DNA of 64,000 nt from NCBI GenBank assembly GCA_015068905.1, contig SVJQ01000001.1, forward strand, positions 169,104 to 233,103, given 5' to 3'. The stretch is from Oscillospiraceae bacterium (lineage in GTDB: Bacteria; Bacillota; Clostridia; UBA1381; UBA9506). The position numbers and the translations under genes are program-made. Positions 52,588 through 62,444 of the stretch are shown here, piece after piece. Numbering within the stretch: the stretch's first letter is position 1; every line of letters begins with the position of its first letter. The notes below the pieces were generated by a model. The model did not search any database and was not told where the DNA came from. It worked only from the letters and a program-made list of their open reading frames with translations.

Positions 52588-54228
52588 ATGAGAAAAAGAA
52601 TGCAGATGCTGGCACTATTTTTAGTCATTGCTATTTTTAGTTCTCTTACGGTCAGTGTAGCAGCAAGTGGTGCTACTTTGACATACGCAGGAGGCAATAC
52701 CGTCTTTAGACTGACGGGCAGCAGTGAGATAGCGCGAGCAGGACAAAATGTTACCCTGAAGGTGACGGTTCCCAACGGAACACCGGAGATGACGGATGAC
52801 GAAATCATTTACATCCGCCAAACCTATACAGAGGCAGATGGTAGCTATACATTTGCTTTTGAATTGGAAACTAGTGGGGATGCTCAGGCTACTATTTCTG
52901 TTGAAGACGTCAGAGAAGATCCGATTGATTTATATAAATCAACGGATGCAGAGATGAGTCAGGCGCTTGCAGCAGCTGACAGCGGCATTTACAGTGCTGT
53001 TCAGAATGCTACCCACGCAAAGGTGCTGATGGTGAATCCAGCTGCGTTTTCAGCGGATGGTCTTTTGACTCGTGTAATTGATTCTGCTGCTGACGGGTAT
53101 TATCAGGCAGGTGGCTTATCTGCATTTACAGATGCCTATCGAACTGCTTTATTTATGGTAGCAGTTAAAAATGCCGGCAGTGCACAGGATGTTTTAGATG
53201 CATTAGCAGCGTATGCTGATGTGATTACTCTGTCGGGCAAACATGCAGGCACAACTTTTGCAGATTATTCTGATGCAGATAAGACAGCCGTTTTAGATGT
53301 TGTGAAGGGAAAAGAATATACAAGCGAGGCTATGTTTGTAGATGCTGTTTTTGAAGCGGTTGTTATGAAAGAGCTGGCAGCTGCCTACAGTGACAATGAA
53401 AAATATGGTGTCATTTCAGATAATAACGATTTTCTGGCTTTTGACCTGGCGAAATATGAATCTTTGGGTTCTTATTTTACAAGCTTTCAGGAACAGGTAT
53501 TTGACGGTCTGTTTACCGATAAGGCAACCTTGCTTGGGGTTTGCGAAAGCGTGTATAACACCATACTCTCCAATATGACGACGGATGATGACCGTGGCGG
53601 GTCCGGCGGTGGAGGTGGTGGCGGTTTTGCTATCAAGATTCCGGAAGATACAGAAACGCCTGATGATGACCCAACGACAGACAAGGTATATTTTACAGAT
53701 TTAGGTGCACATACATGGGCACATGAAAGCATTCAGTATCTTGCAGCTGCAGGCGTTGTATCAGGAAAGGGTAACAATTTGTTCTGTCCTGATGATACGG
53801 TTACTCGTGGTGAATTTATTAAAATGCTGGTTGGCACGCTCGGTTTGGTTGATAGCAGTACATCCTCTGACTTTACAGATGTTCCGAGCACACATTGGGC
53901 ATATCAGTATGTGTCAAGCGCTGTTAAAGCGGGTATCACAGATGGTATTGGCGATTCTCTGTTTGATGTTAATGCTCAGATCACCCGTCAGGATATGGCA
54001 GTTATGTGCCACAGAGCACTTGAGTACATTCGGACAGATTTATCAAGTGTAGAGAGCGTGCAATTTGCAGATGAGTCAAGTGTTTCAGCTTATGCTAAGA
54101 ATGCAGTCGGTGTTTTAGCAGGTTTAGGCATTATTAATGGTAAAGGCAATAATCAATTTGATCCACAGTCACATGCTACAAGAGCAGAGGCTGCAAAAGT
54201 AGTGTATTTGCTGCGAGGGAGGGGATAA
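52588..54228 (+). CDS. Secreted SLH protein with poly-Gly linker (second copy of the module)
   Basis: 546 residues: signal peptide (1-28), an Ig-like N-terminal domain (about 30-110; SEIARAGQNVTLKVTVPNGT), a helical repeat region (about 115-330; TDAYRTALFMVAVKNAGSAQDV), a linker TTDDDRGGSGGGGGGGFAIK, and three C-terminal SLH repeats (about 368-545; HTWAHESIQYLAAAGVVSGKG). It has the architecture of the protein at 19001, and like it is directly followed by a large partner. AAGGAGGG precedes the ATG. No catalytic motif; a wall-bound scaffold or spacer is the best guess. Confidence 0.86.
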   Translation: MRKRMQMLALFLVIAIFSSLTVSVAASGATLTYAGGNTVFRLTGSSEIARAGQNVTLKVTVPNGTPEMTDDEIIYIRQTYTEADGSYTFAFELETSGDAQATISVEDVREDPIDLYKSTDAEMSQALAAADSGIYSAVQNATHAKVLMVNPAAFSADGLLTRVIDSAADGYYQAGGLSAFTDAYRTALFMVAVKNAGSAQDVLDALAAYADVITLSGKHAGTTFADYSDADKTAVLDVVKGKEYTSEAMFVDAVFEAVVMKELAAAYSDNEKYGVISDNNDFLAFDLAKYESLGSYFTSFQEQVFDGLFTDKATLLGVCESVYNTILSNMTTDDDRGGSGGGGGGGFAIKIPEDTETPDDDPTTDKVYFTDLGAHTWAHESIQYLAAAGVVSGKGNNLFCPDDTVTRGEFIKMLVGTLGLVDSSTSSDFTDVPSTHWAYQYVSSAVKAGITDGIGDSLFDVNAQITRQDMAVMCHRALEYIRTDLSSVESVQFADESSVSAYAKNAVGVLAGLGIINGKGNNQFDPQSHATRAEAAKVVYLLRGRG

Positions 54229-54231
54229 GTA

Positions 54232-56883
54232 ATGAAAAAAAGAATAATTTACCTTCTTTTAGTTGTCACAATGTTGGTGCAATTTGTTTTCCCTGTTTCT
54301 GCACAGACTTCCCAGTCGGTATATATGAATGACGAAATAAAGCCGTATGTGGATTCATTAAGAAAGCTTAATGCATTTACCTTGTTTGACGGAGATACGT
54401 TTTTTGAAGACGATAAGCCTGTTGCACGCCACGAAGCCGCCAAGGCAATCGTTGATATCGTCGGTTACGCTGACCATCAGATGACAGGAAACGTCGGCAA
54501 TGTATTTTTTGATGTTCCGAACTATTATGAATATGCCGGTGACATTAGTATGGCAGTCAGTCTGGGCTTTATGAACGGCGTTGGTAATGGGTTGTTTGAA
54601 CCTGAAAAGGATATTGTTAAACTTCATTTTTTGAAAGCCTTGCTTTTTGCTGCAGGGCATCAGTGGGAAGCAGAAGCACGAGGCGGCTATCCGCAGGGAT
54701 ATATCGCTGTGGCTGAAAGAGTGGAACTATTAGAGCATTTCCAAGGAGATTTAAATGATGTTTTGACCCGCGGAGAAATGGTTAAAATTTTATATCATTT
54801 TCTGGATGTTCCTGTTGGTGAAGCGATTTCTTTAACCGGTGTCAAAAACACTACAGTTTTAAATCACTATTATGGCGTATGGAAGGAAAAGGGTGTTGTT
54901 TACTCCAACCAAACGACTTCACTACGTTCAAATTTTAAACCAATTGCAAATCAGGTGTTAATTGATGATGAATATCTCCACGCTGCCGATTGTGAAGATG
55001 TATATAAGTATCTTGGCTTTGAGGTAGAATATTTTTATCGTGACGGTGGCAACGCAGAAAAAAAACAGTTGCTGATTGTTACGCCGACGGGAGATAACAC
55101 CTTAACGACGGTAGGTTGGCGGGATATTAAGCAGCCGTCGAGCACATCTTGTATTTCAGCATACGAACCCAATGGTAAAATTAAGAAACATGATATTGAC
55201 AGAAATGCAATCTTCCTTTATAACGGAGAGGTTATAACCAGCGGTATCACATCGTTAATAGATAATTTGTCTGGACATATTCTTCTGCTGGATCGTGATG
55301 CAGACGGTGCTGTTGATCTTGTGCAAATCAATGAGTATACCTATGATATTGTCAGCGCGGTTGATGTGTCTAAAGAGAAAATTTACTGCGAAAATACAGT
55401 CATTGATTTGAGCATGAAGGGACTACATATTCAGTCTAAAGATGGTTTTACTGTTACTCCGGAGAATATGTTAAAGGATACTGTAGTTGCGATTGCGAAA
55501 AGTAGGAGCGGTAACCATGTTACTGTTGTTGCATTGCCCAGCCGTCTGGTCGTTACGGTTTCTTCTATGAATGGTGAAGGCATTGTAACAAATGAGGGTC
55601 AAGAATATTTATACGGTAAAAATTTTGCCGATACAGAAAAAATCAAGCCCGGTGCAACGGTAGAGTTAGCGCTTAACATAAACAATGAAATTGTTTTTGC
55701 GTTTGATTCTATATCAGGGCAAATTGGTTATCTGGTGAAAGCTGGTTCAACAATAAACTCCTTTGGCGATGCTGAAACGGTAGCCCTGAAGGTATTAACC
55801 AGTGCAGGAACAATTGTTGAATTTAACGTCCCCGAAAAGATTAAGCTTGATGGTGGGGAAGTAAAAAAAGGCGACTTGGTTCGCTCTTTGACCAATATTA
55901 AAAACAGCTTGGATTTATCTTCCGACGGTGCTATTTCTCAGGTTATTTTATACAGTCTCAATACAAACGGCGAAATTACTGAGATTTGTACAGCTGCCGG
56001 CAGAAACGGCCTTTTGATGGGGTATAATCATCATACCCAAGGCGCGATTGATCTTTTTGATGATGGCTATGGTGTGGCTGCTTTTGGTGCCAGTTCCATT
56101 GCGAGAACCCACGCAATCAGCACAATGGCTGTTATCTTTAAAGTGCCGGAAGTCAATCAGGAAAGTGAGTCAGATGCTTATTTCGGCGTTACATCCTATT
56201 CAAAAGATAATGTACCTTCGCGTAGTAAACTGGAGACATATCTTCAGGACCAAGATTCCATCGAACCCATTGCTGCAGTTATATATCCTCAAACACTGTC
56301 TGCCAGCGGCATGACCGGCAAGGAATCGTTCTATCTGATTCAAAGTGTTATGAGAACCGTTAATGCAGAAGGAGCGGTTTGTACGAAGCTGGATGGCTTT
56401 GAGCGCGGTAAACGAAAGCAATACGAGGTTTCTCCTTCATTGACTCTTCCGACCGATTTAGAAGCCGGTGATGTTGTTACTTTTTATACTGATGGTGCTG
56501 GCATCGTACAAGAATATCAAAAGATTTATGATGTTGGAACCAATACAGTATCTCATGATTTTCTGAGTGATGATATATATTCCACATCAGGTGGCGTTCA
56601 ATTGTATCATGTATATCGTGCGCCGAGTGACACAAGCTTTATAGAGGCATATCGAATCGGTTTTACTGACGGTATCCCCGGTGATGATTATAAGATGGTG
56701 ATTGCAACCAAACCCCATAGATCAACAAACGTAGGTCCTATGTTCTTTGATAAAGAAACAGAAACGGCTCAGGGAACGCCGCCGTCTCGTATTGTTGACT
56801 ATCAATTAGACCCGGAAAACTACTCAATGATGCTTGTAAGATATATTTCAGGATATACGACAGATATTATCATATTTAATTAA
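54232..56883 (+). CDS. Large secreted SLH-like surface protein (second copy of partner)
   Basis: 883 residues: signal peptide (1-25), three SLH-type repeats at the N-terminus (about 35-205; GDISMAVSLGFMNGVGNGLFEPEKDI is clearly SLH), then many beta modules to the end (GKIKKHDIDRNAIFLYNGEVI, DADGAVDLVQINEYTYDIVSAV). It resembles the 894-residue protein at 20764 in size, layout and these segments. The ATG is 4 bases after the stop of the poly-Gly SLH gene, so the two are translated together. No enzymatic motif is seen. Confidence 0.82.
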   Translation: MKKRIIYLLLVVTMLVQFVFPVSAQTSQSVYMNDEIKPYVDSLRKLNAFTLFDGDTFFEDDKPVARHEAAKAIVDIVGYADHQMTGNVGNVFFDVPNYYEYAGDISMAVSLGFMNGVGNGLFEPEKDIVKLHFLKALLFAAGHQWEAEARGGYPQGYIAVAERVELLEHFQGDLNDVLTRGEMVKILYHFLDVPVGEAISLTGVKNTTVLNHYYGVWKEKGVVYSNQTTSLRSNFKPIANQVLIDDEYLHAADCEDVYKYLGFEVEYFYRDGGNAEKKQLLIVTPTGDNTLTTVGWRDIKQPSSTSCISAYEPNGKIKKHDIDRNAIFLYNGEVITSGITSLIDNLSGHILLLDRDADGAVDLVQINEYTYDIVSAVDVSKEKIYCENTVIDLSMKGLHIQSKDGFTVTPENMLKDTVVAIAKSRSGNHVTVVALPSRLVVTVSSMNGEGIVTNEGQEYLYGKNFADTEKIKPGATVELALNINNEIVFAFDSISGQIGYLVKAGSTINSFGDAETVALKVLTSAGTIVEFNVPEKIKLDGGEVKKGDLVRSLTNIKNSLDLSSDGAISQVILYSLNTNGEITEICTAAGRNGLLMGYNHHTQGAIDLFDDGYGVAAFGASSIARTHAISTMAVIFKVPEVNQESESDAYFGVTSYSKDNVPSRSKLETYLQDQDSIEPIAAVIYPQTLSASGMTGKESFYLIQSVMRTVNAEGAVCTKLDGFERGKRKQYEVSPSLTLPTDLEAGDVVTFYTDGAGIVQEYQKIYDVGTNTVSHDFLSDDIYSTSGGVQLYHVYRAPSDTSFIEAYRIGFTDGIPGDDYKMVIATKPHRSTNVGPMFFDKETETAQGTPPSRIVDYQLDPENYSMMLVRYISGYTTDIIIFN

Positions 56884-56934
56884 GGTAAAGAATTATATTC
56901 CATAAAAAATTGAAATAAACAGGAGGGTATTTAT

Positions 56935-58479
56935 ATGTTTAAAAAGTTAATGGCAATGTTATGTGCACTGGTTATGGTATTTGCCCTTTGCTCTTGCGGC
57001 AATAACAGTGGTGGCGGTAAAAAGGAGTTAACTAAGCTGAAAGATCTGCCGGGCCACCTGATTGTTGAGGAAATGACAGAGTTAACTGTCTTTATGCGTG
57101 CGGCAAAGACTGACGACGGCAGAAAACCTATTATGCATGATGCTGCAGAAATGACCAATGTTCTTTTAACTCCGACTCTTGCAAACAGCAACTCAAACTG
57201 GAAAGAGGCATTTAACATGATGGTTGCATCAGGCGAAATGCCGGATTTGGTTATGAACTATACAGAAATGCTGTTTAATGATTTGGGAACACAGGGCGCT
57301 TTTCTTCCTTTAGATGAGTATATTGATGAATATTGCCCCAATATTGCAAAGTTTTTAGATGCCCATCCTGAGGTTGTTCAGAGCATTACAGCAAACGATG
57401 GTCATATCTACTACCTGCCGATTATGTTTGAGGGCGAGACCAGCTATGGTTGGTTTGTTCGTCAGGACTGGCTTGATAAATTAAATCTTAAGGCTCCTAC
57501 CAATGCAGAAGAGCTTCATGACGTTCTTTATGCATTCAGAAATGAGGACCCCAACGGAAATGGTAAAAAAGATGAGATTCCGTTCTTTGATGGACCTAAG
57601 TTAAAGGCATTTTACCCCATGTGGAACGCCAGAAACACTTGGTATGCAAAAGACGACAAGGTTGTTTTCGGTCCTTATGAAGAAAATTATAAAAACGCAG
57701 TTAAAGAACTTGCCAAGTGGTATTCTGAAGGTCTCTTTGACCCTGAAATCATGACACGTTCCGGCAGCCTTATTGCTAAAGCATTGGGTGACAATACCGG
57801 CGGTATGACACATGCTTGGATTGGCTCCACCTGTGGCTATAATGATACTTTAAAGGATTCAATTCCCGGCTTTAATTTTGAAGTCATTGCACCTCCCGGT
57901 GGTGTAGAAGTAGACAGACGTCATCCTTGCGGAAACTATGGCTGGGGTATCAATGCAAACTCTGATAAGATTGCGATTGCCCTTGCTTATATGGATTTCT
58001 GGTTTACAGAAGAGGCAAGCCGTATGGTGAACTATGGTAAAGAGGGCGTTCATTATGACATGGTTGACGGCAAACCGACTTTGAAGAAAGAATTTGTAGC
58101 TGACCCTGATTTCCAGACCAAATGGAGAGAGTATGGTGTTGGTGAAGAATGGGCTCATCCCGGCGACTTTGAAGCTGAAAAACAGTGGCTCAACGCCCGT
58201 GCTGTTAAGGGTATGGAGCTGTACATCGAAAACGATTATTTTGATGATATTTATCCGAAGGTTGAGCTTGCACTCAGCAAGGAAGAGCTGAAGGAATATA
58301 CAGCACTTAAAACTGCAATTGATACCTATGCACAGGAAATGGAGCAGAAGTGGATACTGGGCTCTGAGGATGTTGATAAAACATGGGATGCCTACATAAA
58401 AAATCTTGAATCTTTAGGAATAGACAGATTAACTGAACTCAATCAGATGGGATATGACAGAATTAAAAGCAGGGGGTAA
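56935..58479 (+). CDS. Extracellular sugar-binding lipoprotein without adjacent permeases
   Basis: 514 residues. The lipoprotein signal ends in LCSC (Cys21), then a family 1-type solute-binding fold: VASGEMPDLVMNYTEM, FVRQDWLDKLNLKAPTNAEEL, AFRNEDPNGNGKKDEIPFFDG (a calcium-type loop common in the group), and GNYGWGINANSDK. It is related to the LplA type but is not close to the 49485 protein. AGGAGG precedes the ATG. The permeases expected with it are not in this operon; they may lie beyond the window, or it may use the 47615-49446 channel. It lies between surface SLH genes and a heparinase-like lyase, suggesting capture of an acidic oligosaccharide. Confidence 0.9.
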   Translation: MFKKLMAMLCALVMVFALCSCGNNSGGGKKELTKLKDLPGHLIVEEMTELTVFMRAAKTDDGRKPIMHDAAEMTNVLLTPTLANSNSNWKEAFNMMVASGEMPDLVMNYTEMLFNDLGTQGAFLPLDEYIDEYCPNIAKFLDAHPEVVQSITANDGHIYYLPIMFEGETSYGWFVRQDWLDKLNLKAPTNAEELHDVLYAFRNEDPNGNGKKDEIPFFDGPKLKAFYPMWNARNTWYAKDDKVVFGPYEENYKNAVKELAKWYSEGLFDPEIMTRSGSLIAKALGDNTGGMTHAWIGSTCGYNDTLKDSIPGFNFEVIAPPGGVEVDRRHPCGNYGWGINANSDKIAIALAYMDFWFTEEASRMVNYGKEGVHYDMVDGKPTLKKEFVADPDFQTKWREYGVGEEWAHPGDFEAEKQWLNARAVKGMELYIENDYFDDIYPKVELALSKEELKEYTALKTAIDTYAQEMEQKWILGSEDVDKTWDAYIKNLESLGIDRLTELNQMGYDRIKSRG

Positions 58480-58485
58480 TGCTTT

Positions 58486-61400
58486 ATGAAGCAAGTTAGA
58501 GCAATTGTTTGCACATTGCTGGTATTGTTTACGTTTATCTCTGTCATTCCGGTTGCGCCTGTGACCGCAGCAACTGCGGTCGCAGACAATCCGACCTTTA
58601 TCTATATATATAAAGATTATGAAGCACAAAATGAGGGCGAGTTTCCGTATGGCTTGGGTCAAAGAAGAAATTCTGAGTACGGCGTTCCTTTTCTCTCCGG
58701 CATGGTACGGAGCGATTCGTGTTATGTCACTCAAAAGCCGGAAAATGATGGTACACCCAATAAGGCTGCGGTTTTTAAGGGTGCCAAGGGTCAAAGCGTA
58801 GCAGAAGCTAAGCTTTCTCTGATGCATCGCCCCATTAAAGAAAATTTTGTGTTAAGTTTTAAGACACAGGTGAACGATACAACTCAGAATCGTTTGATGA
58901 AAATGCATTATGATGTTGTGGATTATCATGGTACATATTTCGGCGAATATTGTGAGTTTAATGATTTTATTGTTATCAATGATAAGATTACGATTAATGG
59001 AACAACCGTTTTAGATAAAGTTCAGAAAGATACCTGGTATGATATTGATATTCTGATTCATCGTTCCCGTAGTTCTGCTGATGTTTATATTGATGGTAAA
59101 TTGGCAAAATCCGGGGTACAGTTGCCGAATATAAAATATAATGTTTCAGCGTTTGCGCTGCATCGTCCGGATGCTGATGGTTCTGACTGGTATTTTGACG
59201 ATGTAAAAGTCTATATTGCTGACAGCATTTTACCGGATGAAAAACTCAAAGCAGATTGGGATGAATATCGCGCTAATGAGTGGGCAGTGCCGGAAATGGT
59301 AGATACAGGTATTCGTACCATTTACGATATGCATGCTTATCACACAACTTATAATAAGTTTATTATGTGTGTTAACGGTATTCGTTTTTATAAAGATAAC
59401 AAGTTCTATGTTATGCCTCAGGCATTAAGAGAAAAGGATGGCAAGATATTTGTTCCGGTAAGAGCATTTGCTGAATCTTTTGGTGCTGCGGTTGGATATG
59501 AAAATGGAACGATTACAATTGAAAAAGACGGCAAAACCATGAAGGTAGTACCGGGGAGCGATATTTACTATATAAATGACAGCCCCTCTAAGCTTTATGA
59601 GCCTGTTTATCTTGAGAACGGCAACGCTATGATTCGGCTTGAGGTTATATCGAACTTTTTTGGCGTAACCTTTGAGCGCTATGATGATATTGTTTCCTTT
59701 AGCGGTCCTCTGGAAATTCCATATACTGAGCTTGACCCCATTCCATACCTGATGGAACAGTTTACGGTAACTGAGCGCGTTATGGACAGAATCCGTATGA
59801 AGCTAATCTTTGACACACCATCTGCATCAGAGGTTTTAGAAGATTTTGCAAACGCAAGTCACGGTGGTAAGCATCCTTACATCCGCTTTACTGATTTTGA
59901 ACAGATTAAGGAAAACATGAAGCGTGAAGCAGCTTATGAGCGTGTTGTAAATGATATTATCAAATTTGCAGATAAATTACTGGAGACACCGGACCCCGAT
60001 ACCGGCAAGCCTCCCTGGATTGTTCAGCATAAATTAAAGGCAAACGGCGCTACATTCTACGGCATTGAGGAAGTTCGAAACATTGGTATGTATTGCTCCT
60101 TTGCCTATAAAATGACAGGGGATAAGAAATATAAGGATTATTTATGGCTGCAGATTGAAGCCATGAGTGACCCTGAGTCCTTCCCTGATTTACTTCCGGT
60201 TACCAATAACTTAAACCTGGGCCGTCCGGCTTATGGTCTTTATGCAGCATATGACTGGCTCTACGATGACTGGACAGAAGAGGAGCGGGCAATCCTTGAG
60301 GAAGAAATTTACCGTCTCGTACTTGTTCCGGGTATAATGTCCTATCAGTTCCAGAATCATACCAACTGGGTTATGTGGTCTTATGGCTATACTAACACGG
60401 CTTTTATTGATGGCGGCGGTATTATGGGCTGTGCTATGGCGCTCCTTGATAAATATCCAGAGCTTTGCGCACAGTTAGTTTCCAGTATACTTGATACTCT
60501 CCAGCATCCCTTTGATGCGTTTAAAAATGATGGCTCATGGGAAGAGGGCAGTGGTTACTGGAGTTATTCTGTAGAAGATATTCCTATGGCAATTAATGCA
60601 GCCTTGACATGTCTGGAAGATGATTATGGATTAATTTCTGCCCATGGTATGGCTCAAACTGCGTATTTTGTCAGTGGTATGTCTGGTGCAATTGGTTCAT
60701 TCCCCTTTGGCGATGATTATATTGCTGGATGGAACTCTTCTTATTTAATGTTCCATGCCCGTCAGTTTAATGATCCCAAAATGGCAGCCTACTATAAACC
60801 TAGTGCAACGGGCTTTAACTCAATTGAAAACTGGGTTTGGGACGAGGAAATAGGTGGCACCGGCGCTTTTGACGTTAATTCGTTACCTGATGATAACTAT
60901 TGGGTTGGCTGGGAAAATGCCGTTATGCGTAGCGGACGTGCCAATGGTGATACCCAGGCGGTTTTGCATGGCGGCTACACAGTAGGACCCCATACCCATG
61001 TAGATAGTGGCTCCTTCCAGTTTGATATGTTAGGCGTTCGTTGGGCAGGAGATGTTCCTAAAGATGATTATTATGTTGCTAACCGTGCACCCGCAGGGGT
61101 TGACCCTTATGCTTATGTTGATATGTTTTATCGCGGCAAAGCAGAAGGGCACAATACGGTTGTTGCCAACATGACAAATAGTATTGATATGGAATCCCAG
61201 TCTTTTGTTCCAATAGTCAAAAAGGAATTTACAGACATTGGTTCTTATGCCATTGCCGATATGACACAGACAAACAAGGTTTACGATATTGCTGTCCGCG
61301 GCATGCGCCTTGACAAGGTTACAGGTAACCTCATTGTTCAGGATGATTTTACAGCCAAAGAGCCTTCTGAATTTTTGTGGTCAATGCATACCACAGCTGA

Positions 61401-62427
61401 TATTCAGATTGCTGAAGACGGCCGTTCTGCCATTTTAACAGAGCAGAAGATGCAGGGTGGCGAAGTAATTAAAACAGGTAAACGAATTTGGATGGGCATT
61501 ATTTCAGAGGATGATCATAAGCTTGGAAAAATGAAGGCAGAGCCTTTAGAGGGTTACTATGATATCCCCACTTGGCAGACTCCGCTTAGTCCGGGTAACG
61601 AGCTTAATGATTGCCCGATTCAGTGGCATAAGCTGATTATTCAGGATAAGGACACAACCAGATTTAAAGTTTCTGTTGGCTTTGCGCCCCTTGCTGAGGG
61701 GGAAACTGTTCCCTCTGTTATGCCGACATACATCCCCATGGAAAAATGGAAGTTTGAAACGTCGGAGCGTGCACAGGCAACTGGTATTACGGTTGATGGG
61801 GAACCCCTTGCAAACTTTGACCCTGATGTGTATACCTATGATATCAATGTGATGACAGAGAAAACGCCTATTCCTAAAATTCATGTTACAAGTGATGAGT
61901 ATGAGGTAGAAATGCGTGAAGCAACAGTTTCTCCCGGCACATCAACAGCTCTCCTTAAGAAGGATGGCGAGATTATTGGTAAATATACCTTTGTTATCAC
62001 TCCCTTAAATGACACAACAACCTTCTTAAATGACAAACAAATTCCCATTGTTGGATACACGGCACCAAATGAACCTGAACCTGCTAATCCGGCAAAGAAT
62101 CTGTTTGACGGCTTATTGACAACGAAACTTGCTACCGATGATAATGAAGGTGCTGTTACTTTAGATTTTGGTAGTGTGAAAGAGGTTTATGATGTCAAAA
62201 TGGCTTTCCTTGATGGAAATTTCCGTAAAGAGTACTTTATTATTTACTACTCAACAGACGGTGTGAACTTTACTGAATGTTACAGAGGTAGTTGTTCGGG
62301 AACAACATCAGAACACGAAAGCTATGTAATTGATGTAAATGCACGTTATATTCGTGTACAGTTCCAGGGAAACAGTGGAGGCACTAAATGGGTTAGTCCT
62401 TCGGAACTCTGTGCATTTACAAAGTGA
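58486..62427 (+). CDS. Secreted heparinase II/III-like polysaccharide lyase with accessory domains
   Basis: 1313 residues: signal peptide (1-28), LamG-like domain (about 40-240), copper-amine-oxidase-N-type cell-wall domain (about 285-400; FVPVRAFAESFGAAVGYENG), alpha/alpha-toroid (about 440-780; NHTNWVMWSYGY, NDGSWEEGSGYWSYSVEDI), heparinase II/III-type beta-sandwich (about 800-1090; GPHTHVDSGSFQFDMLGVRWAGD), an Ig-like segment, and a C-terminal F5/8-type (discoidin, CBM32-like) domain (about 1190-1313; FDGLLTTKLATDDNEGAVTLDFG). Asn, Tyr and His of the toroid and sandwich are the expected catalytic residues of uronate lyases. It should cleave an acidic polysaccharide at the cell surface. The start is 7 bases after the lipoprotein gene. 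Confidence 0.85.
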   Translation: MKQVRAIVCTLLVLFTFISVIPVAPVTAATAVADNPTFIYIYKDYEAQNEGEFPYGLGQRRNSEYGVPFLSGMVRSDSCYVTQKPENDGTPNKAAVFKGAKGQSVAEAKLSLMHRPIKENFVLSFKTQVNDTTQNRLMKMHYDVVDYHGTYFGEYCEFNDFIVINDKITINGTTVLDKVQKDTWYDIDILIHRSRSSADVYIDGKLAKSGVQLPNIKYNVSAFALHRPDADGSDWYFDDVKVYIADSILPDEKLKADWDEYRANEWAVPEMVDTGIRTIYDMHAYHTTYNKFIMCVNGIRFYKDNKFYVMPQALREKDGKIFVPVRAFAESFGAAVGYENGTITIEKDGKTMKVVPGSDIYYINDSPSKLYEPVYLENGNAMIRLEVISNFFGVTFERYDDIVSFSGPLEIPYTELDPIPYLMEQFTVTERVMDRIRMKLIFDTPSASEVLEDFANASHGGKHPYIRFTDFEQIKENMKREAAYERVVNDIIKFADKLLETPDPDTGKPPWIVQHKLKANGATFYGIEEVRNIGMYCSFAYKMTGDKKYKDYLWLQIEAMSDPESFPDLLPVTNNLNLGRPAYGLYAAYDWLYDDWTEEERAILEEEIYRLVLVPGIMSYQFQNHTNWVMWSYGYTNTAFIDGGGIMGCAMALLDKYPELCAQLVSSILDTLQHPFDAFKNDGSWEEGSGYWSYSVEDIPMAINAALTCLEDDYGLISAHGMAQTAYFVSGMSGAIGSFPFGDDYIAGWNSSYLMFHARQFNDPKMAAYYKPSATGFNSIENWVWDEEIGGTGAFDVNSLPDDNYWVGWENAVMRSGRANGDTQAVLHGGYTVGPHTHVDSGSFQFDMLGVRWAGDVPKDDYYVANRAPAGVDPYAYVDMFYRGKAEGHNTVVANMTNSIDMESQSFVPIVKKEFTDIGSYAIADMTQTNKVYDIAVRGMRLDKVTGNLIVQDDFTAKEPSEFLWSMHTTADIQIAEDGRSAILTEQKMQGGEVIKTGKRIWMGIISEDDHKLGKMKAEPLEGYYDIPTWQTPLSPGNELNDCPIQWHKLIIQDKDTTRFKVSVGFAPLAEGETVPSVMPTYIPMEKWKFETSERAQATGITVDGEPLANFDPDVYTYDINVMTEKTPIPKIHVTSDEYEVEMREATVSPGTSTALLKKDGEIIGKYTFVITPLNDTTTFLNDKQIPIVGYTAPNEPEPANPAKNLFDGLLTTKLATDDNEGAVTLDFGSVKEVYDVKMAFLDGNFRKEYFIIYYSTDGVNFTECYRGSCSGTTSEHESYVIDVNARYIRVQFQGNSGGTKWVSPSELCAFTK

Positions 62428-62444
62428 AAGATTGGTGATGTTGA

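Noticed and set aside
58429-58827. 132-residue minus-strand ORF at the start of the lyase gene
   Set aside because: Antisense to the lyase signal peptide and LamG-like domain, with no ribosome site or known domain.
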